Of a stretch of 5,804 nucleotides of DNA, positions 1 through 5,707 are shown one piece after another. Each line of letters opens with the position of its first letter. Position 1 is the first letter of the stretch. The DNA is taken from positions 1-5,804 of the forward strand of contig CAUULU010000056.1 in assembly GCA_963546185.1 (NCBI GenBank). Reading direction: 5' to 3'. A model generated the notes under the pieces. The model was not told where the DNA came from and made no database searches. It saw only the letters and a list, made by a program, of their open reading frames with translations. Position numbers and translations under genes: made by a program. Source of the stretch: JABCPO02 sp963546185 (GTDB lineage Bacteria; Bacillota; Clostridia; TANB77; CAG-508).

Positions 1-19
1 AAGAAAAGAGGAAATAAAT

Positions 20-1362
20 ATGAAACAAAAATATGATTTAATAGTAATAGGATTTGGAAAAGCAGGGAAAACACTTGCAGCAAAATTATCAAAGATGGGA
101 AAAAGTGTAGCATTAATAGAAAAAGATGAAAATATGTATGGGGGTACATGTATAAATGTACGGATGTATTCCATCAAAAAGACTTGTAACAGATTCTATA
201 AGTACACCAAAAGGTGATTTTAAGGTAAAGGAAGAATATTATAATAATGTTATAGAAGAAAAGAAAAAGCTTACAGGAGCACTTAGAAAAGCAAATTATG
301 ATAAGCTTATAGAAGCAGGAGTAGAAATTATACTTCGGAGAAGCATCTTTTGTAGATAAAAACCATGTTAAAGTAACAGGAAAAGAAGAAATGATTCTTG
401 AAGGAGAAAATATTGTTATAAACACTGGGGGAAGACCAGTTATACCAAATATTCCAGGAATAGAAAATAATAATAATGTTTTTCTTTCAGAAGATATAAT
501 GAACTTAGAAAAATTACCTAAAACATTAACAATAATAGGAGGAGGATATATTGGTCTTGAATTTGCAACAATATATTCTAGTTTTGGAAGTGATGTTACA
601 ATTATCCAAAATGAAGAAGAATTTTTACCAAGAGAAGATGAAGATATAGTAAGTGCTATTAGAAAAACATTAGAAGAAAAAGGAATAAAGATTATAACAG
701 GGGCAAAAATAACTGAAATAGAAAATTCTACTGTTATATATAGTGTAGGAGAAAAAGAAAGTAAATTAGAATCTGATATAATACTTCTTGCAACAGGAAG
801 AAGACCAAATACAGATAATTTATGTGCCCAAAATGCGGGAATAGTTTTAAATGAAAGAGGTGGAATAAATACAGATGACCATCTAAGAACAGATGCAGAA
901 AATATATGGGCAGCAGGTGATGTTTGTGGAAAATTACAATTTACATATATATCACTTGATGATAGTAGAATTATATTAGATGATATGAATGGAAACAGGG
1001 TTCGTACAGTAAACAATAGAGGAGCATTTTCATATAGTGTGTTTATACAACCAACATTTTCACGTGTAGGAATGAATGAAAAAGAAGCTATGATGAATAA
1101 TATAGAATATAGAGTAGTAAAACTTCCTGTAATGGCAATTCCAAAAGCAAAAGTTATTAGAAAAACAGAAGGAGTTTTAAAAGCATTAATTAAAGAAGAT
1201 GGAACAATTTTAGGAGCAGAACTTTTCTGTGAAGAATCACATGAAATGATTAATTTTATGAAACTTGCAATAGATAATGGAATAAAAGCAGATGTTATAA
1301 AAAACTTTATATTCACACATCCAACAATGTCAGAAAGCTTAAATGACTTGTTTTCAATGTAA
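20..1362 (+). CDS. rclA: RclA/Har-type hypothiocyanous acid reductase (class I flavoprotein disulfide reductase), read with two +1 shifts
   Basis: This is a cytoplasmic FAD- and NAD(P)H-dependent reductase. Family members RclA and Har reduce hypothiocyanous acid, the oxidant made by host peroxidases. With two +1 shifts, at CGGA 161-164 and CGGA 336-339, it reads as 446 residues, the usual family length (E. coli RclA is about 441). In order it shows the FAD motif GFGKAG (residues 11-16), the redox pair C44 and C49 in GGTCINVGCIPSK, the nucleotide-binding motif GGGYIG (173-178), the second FAD motif AAGD (297-300), and the C-terminal catalytic H433-x4-E438 in HPTMSESL. FTYISLDD, SHEMIN and MSESLNDLF are RclA hallmarks and separate it from mercuric reductase and dihydrolipoamide dehydrogenase. 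AGAGGA at 7-12 is the ribosome binding site for ATG 20. Without the shifts, translation stops at TGA 215-217 after 65 residues. The gene stands alone, followed by a terminator-like hairpin. The family assignment is from memory of the E. coli sequence and is strong; the substrate is inferred. Confidence 0.93.
161..164 (+). other. +1 frameshift site CGGA read as Gly48 of RclA
   Basis: Upstream codons ATA AAT GTA lead to an in-frame CGG. Skipping its C gives GGA TGT ATT CCA, which restores INV-G-CIPSK between the redox cysteines C44 and C49. All close relatives have glycine and the same spacing here. The preceding (P-site) codon is GTA, so no simple slippery re-pairing is evident. Confidence 0.88.
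336..339 (+). other. +1 frameshift site CGGA read as Gly106 of RclA
   Basis: After the first shift, the frame runs ATA CTT and meets an in-frame CGG. Skipping C gives GGA GAA GCA TCT TTT GTA GAT, that is IIL-GEASFVDKNHV. This aligns with the DGQAEFINNHSLRV region of E. coli RclA, including the glycine. Unshifted reading ends at TAA 357-359. The P-site codon is CTT. Confidence 0.87.
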
Positions 1363-1419
1363 TAATTAGTAGCAAGTAAATATATATTTGAATGATATAT
1401 TTGTAAGATAATAATAAGG

Positions 1420-1460
1420 AAAAATAGTAAAATTTAAAAAAGTTTTACTATTTTTTATTA
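1420..1460 (+). terminator. AU-rich intrinsic terminator after rclA
   Basis: Arms AAAAATAGTAAAA (1420-1432) and TTTTACTATTTTT (1443-1455) are perfectly complementary over 13 pairs. Three more pairs (T1433-T1435 with A1440-G1442, one of them U-G) extend the stem to 16 pairs around an AAAA loop. A T-rich tail TTATTATTT follows. Only one G-C pair is present, so the stem is weak per base but long, as expected in such an AT-rich genome. The symmetry (A-run on the left, T-run on the right) means it could act on both strands. It separates rclA from the vex operon. Confidence 0.68.
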
Positions 1461-1500
1461 TTTCATATAGATTTCATAAAAGTAGAGTATTATATATTCA
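1460..1500 (+). promoter_or_regulatory. Probable vex operon promoter with tandem direct repeat (candidate VncR site)
   Basis: ATTTCATA occurs at 1460-1467 and again at 1471-1478, with repeat starts 11 bp apart, about one helical turn. TATTAT at 1489-1494 is a plausible -10 element, and no good -35 element lies 17 bp upstream of it. OmpR/PhoB-family regulators such as VncR typically bind tandem direct repeats spaced about 10-11 bp that replace or overlap a poor -35. Position, repeat and downstream operon fit self-regulation by VncR. In DNA this AT-rich a short repeat could arise by chance. Confidence 0.4.
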
Positions 1501-1502
1501 AG

Positions 1503-1510
1503 AAGGAGGA
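1503..1510 (+). promoter_or_regulatory. Ribosome binding site of vex1 that decides the start
   Basis: AAGGAGGA lies just before two consecutive ATG codons at 1513 and 1516. The spacer from GGAGG is only 3 nt to the first and 6 nt to the second, so 1516 is preferred. The paralogous Vex3 start, MFKNALLYITRKK, aligns with MLKNAFLYITRKK beginning at 1516. Confidence 0.7.
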
Positions 1511-1515
1511 ATATG

Positions 1516-2806
1516 ATGCTAAAAAATGCGTTTTTATATATTACTAGAAAAAAAACAAAATTTATAATAGTATTAACACTTTTCATAGTTATACTTGTAA
1601 GCATATATTCATGTTTGGTTATAAACAAGTATAATGGAAAGTTAGAAGAAATTATGTATAAGTCTTCAAATTCATCATTTTTAATAACAGAAAATAATGA
1701 AGGAACTATTAATCTTAAAGATATAGAAAAAATAAAAGATATTTATGGAATTGAAAAATATAATTATATATATGAAACAATAGCAAAACTTAAAGATAAA
1801 GATGTATATAATGAAAATAAGAAGATTGAAATAAGTGATTTAAATCCAGAATATAAGAATGTTTTGAAAATTTATGGTGTAATAAATTCAGAATTAAATA
1901 ATGAATTTTTAAGTGAAGTATTTAAACTTGTAAAAGGTAGACATATATCTAAAGATGATGTTAATAAGGTTATGGTACATGAAGATTTGGCTAGACAAAA
2001 TAAATATAATATTGGAGATAAGATAAGTTTAAGTCAGCTAAATCCATATAGTGCTCAAAAAAATGAAAAGAATAATGATAAAAAAGAAAATACAACAGAA
2101 TATGAAATTGTAGGTATTTTCTCAGGAAGAAAACAAGAAAAATATACAGGACTTTCTTCAGATTATAGTGAAAATATGGTTTTTGCAGATTATAATTCAA
2201 CACAAAAAATAAACAAGGAAAAACAAGTAAATCAATCAGTATATTTTGTTAAAAATCCAAAAGAAATGGATAAAATTATAGAAAAAGCAAAAGCAAATAA
2301 AATAGATTGGAATAATATTAGTTTAGAAAAAAATACTAAAGCATTTGATGAAAGTATAACAAGTGTAAGTTCAATAAAAGGCATTATAAGAATAATGACA
2401 TATTCTATAATACTTCGGAGGTATTGTAATACTTTCAATGATATTAATATTATGGATAAGAGAAAGAATACATGAAATAGGTATATTACTTTCAATAGGG
2501 GTAAATAGATATAAGATAATAATTCAGTTTATAGCAGAACTTTTCTATATATCAATTCCTAGTGTGATATTATCATATGTAATAGGAAATAGTTTAGCAA
2601 ATAAGATATTAAGTGAAATGATATCAAGAGAAGCAATTATAGGAAGTATAAATAATAAAGAAATGGGATTATTTAGTATAGAAAATATAATCACAATAAC
2701 ACAAAGTTATGGAATATTAATGTTAATAATAGTATTATCAGTATTATTTACATTAGGAATATTACTTATGAAAAAACCTAAGAAAATATTATCAAAGATG
2801 AGTTAA
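1516..2806 (+). CDS. vex1: Vex1-like ABC transporter permease (FtsX/MacB fold), read with one +1 shift
   Basis: This is a membrane subunit of a type VII (MacB/FtsX-like) ABC exporter, paired with the ATPase and second permease downstream. With one +1 shift at CGGA 2416-2419 it reads as 429 residues. The N-terminal sequence MLKNAFLYITRKK precedes TM1 (about 16-36). An extracytoplasmic domain of about 250 residues rich in Lys, Asn and Glu follows. TM2 (about 292-314) contains the shifted Gly301. A short cytoplasmic loop RERIHEIGILLSIG (315-328) is the FtsX coupling-helix region, followed by TM3 (about 335-360) and TM4 (about 399-418). Without the shift, translation ends at TAG 2473-2475, losing TM3 and TM4. 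It resembles the vex3 product over its whole length. Identification as Vex1 rests on gene order with vex2, vex3 and vncRS. The substrate is unknown. Confidence 0.85.
2416..2419 (+). other. +1 frameshift site CGGA read as Gly301 of Vex1
   Basis: The frame TCT ATA ATA CTT meets in-frame CGG. Skipping C gives GGA GGT ATT GTA ATA CTT, so TM2 reads SIIL-GGIVILSMILILWI and joins the conserved RERIHEIG loop. The P-site codon is CTT, as at site 336. The 10 nt immediately upstream differ slightly from that site, but ATACTTCGGAG is shared by both. Confidence 0.84.
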
Positions 2807-2840
2807 GTTAAAGTTAAGCTAAGTTAAATTAAATTAAGAA
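2800..2840 (+). repeat. Degenerate short tandem repeat of AAGTTA/AATTA at the end of vex1
   Basis: From the last codons of vex1 into the vex1-vex2 gap, units of the form AGTTA, AAGTTA, AAGCTA, AAGTTA, AAATTA, AAATTA follow one another. The vex1 stop codon TAA (2804-2806) lies inside the array. It looks like slippage-prone low-complexity DNA. It contains no ATG, no strong hairpin and no T-run typical of a terminator, so read-through into vex2 is expected. Confidence 0.55.
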
Positions 2841-2902
2841 GAAAAAAAGAAAATAAAATAGGATATAAATAATATAAAGAAATATATAAATAGGAGGAAA
2901 AA

Positions 2903-3536
2903 ATGAATATATTAAGTTTAAAAGATATTAGTTATAGTTATAATAAATCATATGAAAAAGTACTAAAAAGTATTAATATGGATTTTGAAGAAGGAAAATT
3001 TTATGCAATAATTGGTAAATCAGGTTCTCGGTAAATCAACATTATTATCATTACTTGCAGGATTAGATGTTCCAACAAAAGGAGAAGTACAATTTAAAGG
3101 AGAAAATATAGTAAATAATGGTTATAGTTATCATAGAAGAAAAAATATATCATTAGTTTTTCAAAACTATAATCTTATAGATTATCTTACACCACTTGAA
3201 AATATTAGACTTGTGAATAAACATGCAAGTAAAGATATATTATTAGAACTTGGGCTTTCAGAAGAACAAGTAAATAGAAATATTATGCAATTATCAGGAG
3301 GACAACAACAAAGGGTTGCAATAGCAAGAGCTTTAGTTTCTGAAGCACCTATAATATTAGCAGATGAACCAACAGGTAATCTAGATTCAAAAACAGCTTT
3401 AGAAATGATAGAAATATTTAAAAAGCTTGCAAAATCAAGAAATAAGTGTGTAATAGTTGTTACACATAGTAAAGAAGTTGCAGATGAAGCAGATTATGTA
3501 TTAGAAATTAAAGATAAGAAACTTATAAAAAAATAA
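2903..3536 (+). CDS. vex2: Vex2-like ABC transporter ATPase, read with one +1 shift inside Walker A
   Basis: This is the cytoplasmic ATPase of the Vex exporter (LolD/MacB-type family). With one +1 shift at CGGT 3029-3032 it reads as 210 residues, normal for this family. It shows Walker A G38-KSGS-G43-K44-S45-T46, Q-loop Q87 in VFQNYNLI, signature LSGGQ (130-134) followed by QQRVAIARAL, Walker B IILADE (150-155) with catalytic E155, D-loop GNLD (158-161) and switch H188 in VVTHSK. AGGAGG at 2892-2897 is a strong ribosome binding site for ATG 2903. Without the shift, the TAA directly after CGG ends the chain at 43 residues, in the middle of the nucleotide-binding loop. It lies 96 nt after vex1 and 41 nt before vex3, so the three are probably one transcript. 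Confidence 0.92.
3029..3032 (+). other. +1 frameshift site CGGT read as Gly43 of the Vex2 Walker A motif
   Basis: The frame GGT AAA TCA GGT TCT meets in-frame CGG, with TAA as the next zero-frame codon. Skipping C gives GGT AAA TCA ACA, so the P-loop reads GKSGS-GKST. Glycine is essentially invariant here. This is the only site with T rather than A as the fourth base and the only one with an adjacent stop codon. The P-site codon is TCT. Confidence 0.9.
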
Positions 3537-3577
3537 GATTGATAAAGTGATTATATAAATTAAAATAGGGGGAAAAT

Positions 3578-4956
3578 ATGTTTAAAAATGCGTTATTATA
3601 TATAACAAGAAAGAAATTAAAGACATTAATATTATTTGGTATAATATTAATAATGGCAACACTTAGTCTTATAAGTATTAGTATAAAAAAAGCAACAGAT
3701 GAATCTTCAAAAGATACATTTAAAAATATAACAAATAGTTTTTCTATGCAGATAAATAGAAGAGTAAATCAAGGTACTGCAAGAGGAGCACGGAAATATT
3801 AAAGGACAAGATATAAAGAAGATTGCAGAATCTAAAGATATTGACCGGATATATAAAAAGAATAAATAGTGTTGGTGATTTGGTAGAAAAAGAAATAATA
3901 GAAACAGAACAATTACGTAGAAATCAAAGTGCATCAAGAGCTAAGAATTTTAAAACAGCAGTAATGGTAACAGGTGTAAATGATTCTTCTAAAGAAGATA
4001 AATTTGTATCAGGATCATTTAAACTTACAGAAGGAAGAGCATTAAAAACAGGAGATAAAGGTAAAGTATTATTACATAAAAAACTTGCAGAAAAGAATAA
4101 CTTAAAAGTTGGAGATAAGTTTAAGATAAAATCAAACTTATATGATTCAGATAATGAAAAACAAGCAGATGAAACAATAGAAGTTGAAATAGTAGGATTA
4201 TTTGAAGGACAAAATAAATCAAGAGTAACATATGCACAAGAACTTTATGAAAATAATGTTATATCAGATATTGATACAGCGGCAAGATTATATGGTTATA
4301 CAGAAGAAACAGCAATATATCAAGATGCAACATTCTTTGTAAATGGTAATAAGAATATTGATGATGTAATGAAAAAACTTCAAAGATTAGATATAAACTG
4401 GAAATCATATAACTTGATTAAGAGTTCAAGTAATTATCCAGGATTACAACAATCTATATCTGGAATATATGGAATAGCAGATAAATTATTAATGGGAAGT
4501 TTAATATTCTCAGGATTAGTTCTTACATTATTATTATTCTTATGGATAAATGCGAGAAGAAAAGAAATAGGAATAATGTTATCACTTGGTAAAACAAAAT
4601 TAGATATAATAGGACAATTTATACTAGAACTAATTATAATAAGTGTAATTGCATTTACAGGAGCATATTTTGCAGCAAATTATACAGCAAAAGGAGTATC
4701 TGACAATATATTAACAAACATTAATTCAGAGATTACTAAGAAATCTGAAAAAGAAGGTAAATCAAGCAATGTAGGTGGAGGGGCTGAAGTTGATGGATTT
4801 AATAGAACTTTAACAAAATTAGATGTTAAGATTAATATACAAGATGTTATATATGTAGGAGTATTATGTACAATAATTATACTATTATCATTAGGAGTAG
4901 CATCATATAAGATAATGAAGAAACATCCAAAAACATTACTTACAGATATTGAATAA
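3578..4956 (+). CDS. vex3: Vex3-like ABC transporter permease (FtsX/MacB fold), read with two +1 shifts
   Basis: This is the second membrane subunit of the Vex exporter. With +1 shifts at CGGA 3791-3794 and CGGA 3846-3849 it reads as 458 residues. MFKNALLYITRKK leads into TM1 (about 16-36). The extracytoplasmic domain includes FKNITNSFSMQINRRVNQGT, GNIKGQDIKKI and VTGVNDSSK, which I recognise as characteristic of the Vex3 group. TM2 (about 303-323), the cytoplasmic coupling loop RRKEIGIMLSLG (326-337), TM3 (about 346-366) and TM4 (about 423-443) follow. GGGGGA-type Shine-Dalgarno bases at 3568-3573 precede ATG 3578. Without shifts, translation ends at TAA 3800-3802 after 74 residues. The out-of-frame CGG at 4280-4282 (GCG GCA, Ala-Ala) causes no shift. 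Confidence 0.87.
3791..3794 (+). other. +1 frameshift site CGGA read as Gly72 of Vex3
   Basis: The frame AGA GGA GCA meets in-frame CGG. Skipping C gives GGA AAT ATT AAA GGA CAA, so the protein reads ARGA-GNIKGQDIKKI, a coherent extracytoplasmic segment. Zero-frame reading would give CGG AAA TAT TAA. The P-site codon is GCA. Confidence 0.85.
3846..3849 (+). other. +1 frameshift site CGGA read as Gly90 of Vex3
   Basis: Only 55 nt after the previous site, the restored frame GAT ATT GAC meets a second in-frame CGG. Skipping a C gives GGA TAT ATA AAA AGA, so the protein reads SKDID-GYIKRINSVGDL. Because C3845 and C3846 are identical, either one may be regarded as the extra base. Unshifted reading would end at TAG 3867-3869. 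The P-site codon is GAC, the only C-ending one among the seven. Confidence 0.83.
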
Positions 4957-5018
4957 TATATAAGGTTGAATATAGGAAAAATAAATTATAAAATATAAAT
5001 AAATATTAAGAAAAAGAG

Positions 5019-5023
5019 AAAGG
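5019..5023 (+). promoter_or_regulatory. Distant ribosome binding site of vncR
   Basis: AAAGG ends 14 nt before ATG 5038, longer than the 5-9 nt seen for the other genes here. No closer purine-rich element or better in-frame start exists; the nearest upstream alternative would be a non-standard ATA at 5029. MNILIVEDE matches the usual response-regulator N-terminus, so 5038 is kept. Translation initiation may be modest. Confidence 0.4.
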
Positions 5024-5037
5024 TAACTATATTAAAT

Positions 5038-5707
5038 ATGAACATATTGATAGTTGAAGATGAAGAAATAATTAGTGAAGGGATATATGAATATCTAACA
5101 GAAAGAAAATATTTATGTTTTGTTGCAAAAGATGGACAAGAAGCAATAGATAAATTTAAGATAAATAAAATAGATTTAATCTTGTTAGATATTATGCTAC
5201 CAAAATTAAATGGATTGGAAGTATTAAAACATATAAGAAAAACAAGTAAAGTTCCAGTACTAATGTTAACATCATTTAATGATGATGATTACAAGATAAA
5301 AGCATTTTCAAGTTTATGTGATCGGATATATAGAAAAGCCTTTCTCTCTTCCTGTATTAGAAGCGAGAATAGTTGCAGTATTAAAAAGACATTATGGAGA
5401 TTATAATGTATTTAAATATGGTGATGCAGAAGTCAATTTCACAAGTTATAATGCAACATATATGGGAAAAGATGCAAATGTTAATGCAAAAGAATTTGAA
5501 ATATTAAAAACACTTTTAAGAAATAAGAACAAAGTTTTAACTAGAAACCAGATAATGGATAATGTTTGGAATGAAAATGATGAAATACCTTATGATAGAG
5601 TTATAGATGTATATATAAAAGAGCTTAGAAAAAAACTTGGACTTGATTGTATAAAAACAGTAAGAAGTGTTGGATATAAGTTGGTGTTAGATGATGAAGA
5701 AAATTAA
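5038..5707 (+). CDS. vncR: VncR-like OmpR-family response regulator, read with one +1 shift
   Basis: This is a DNA-binding regulator phosphorylated by its partner kinase. With one +1 shift at CGGA 5323-5326 it reads as 222 residues, typical for the OmpR/PhoB family. The receiver domain (about 1-115) has acidic E7 and D8, phosphoacceptor D51 in LLDIMLPK, switch T78 and conserved K100-P101. A winged-helix output domain (about 125-218) ends in RVIDVYIKELRKKLGLDCIKTVRSVGYKL, here quoted only as residues near 187-215 with RVIDVYIKELRKKLG as its core. KLNGLEVL, ASL/SSL-x-DGY-x-EKPFSL and the C-terminal part match S. pneumoniae VncR as I remember it. Without the shift, the chain keeps the receiver up to D95, then ends at TAA 5404-5406 with no DNA-binding domain. 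It overlaps vncS by 14 nt. Confidence 0.92.
5323..5326 (+). other. +1 frameshift site CGGA read as Gly96 of VncR
   Basis: The frame AGT TTA TGT GAT meets in-frame CGG. Skipping C gives GGA TAT ATA GAA AAG CCT TTC, so the protein reads LCD-GYIEKPFSLPVL. VncR of S. pneumoniae has ADGYLEKPFSL at this place. The essential receiver lysine K100 and the whole DNA-binding domain lie downstream of the shift. The P-site codon is GAT. Confidence 0.9.

Noticed and set aside
174..1316. Long 380-codon open frame on the minus strand opposite rclA
   Set aside because: It is antisense to a gene with clear RclA motifs, its translation is low-complexity Ile/Ser/Phe-rich as expected from the reverse of AT-rich coding DNA, and it shows no ribosome binding site or recognisable domain.
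2232..2495. Minus-strand 87-codon open frame opposite the vex1 shift site, as a possible antisense gene
   Set aside because: It is hydrophobic only because it mirrors the TM2 coding region of vex1, and no start signal or conserved motif is visible.
2807..2902. Terminator or riboswitch between vex1 and vex2
   Set aside because: The gap is A-rich low-complexity sequence with a degenerate AAGTTA repeat; no stable hairpin with a following T-run could be drawn.
4957..5037. Pep27-like small peptide gene between vex3 and vncR
   Set aside because: The gap has no ATG before the vncR start; a TTG-started frame near 4966 would encode only about ten residues without a ribosome binding site.
161..5326. 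Reading the five genes as ordinary pseudogenes
   Set aside because: Random decay would give mixed insertions, deletions and stop codons. Here all seven lesions are the same extra C before a Gly codon, with no other defect, and all catalytic motifs are preserved on both sides of each site.
161..5326. Homopolymer or random sequencing error
   Set aside because: Six of the seven sites are not in homopolymers of C (3845-3846 is only CC), no A or T runs are affected despite their abundance, and the position is always codon-phase 1 before GG. It cannot be fully excluded without reads, so it is kept as the main alternative in the findings.
161..5326. CGG reassigned to another single amino acid (for example Trp or Gln) without frame change
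   Set aside because: Such reassignment keeps the frame. In every case here the downstream zero frame is nonsense or hits a stop, and the +1 frame carries the conserved protein.
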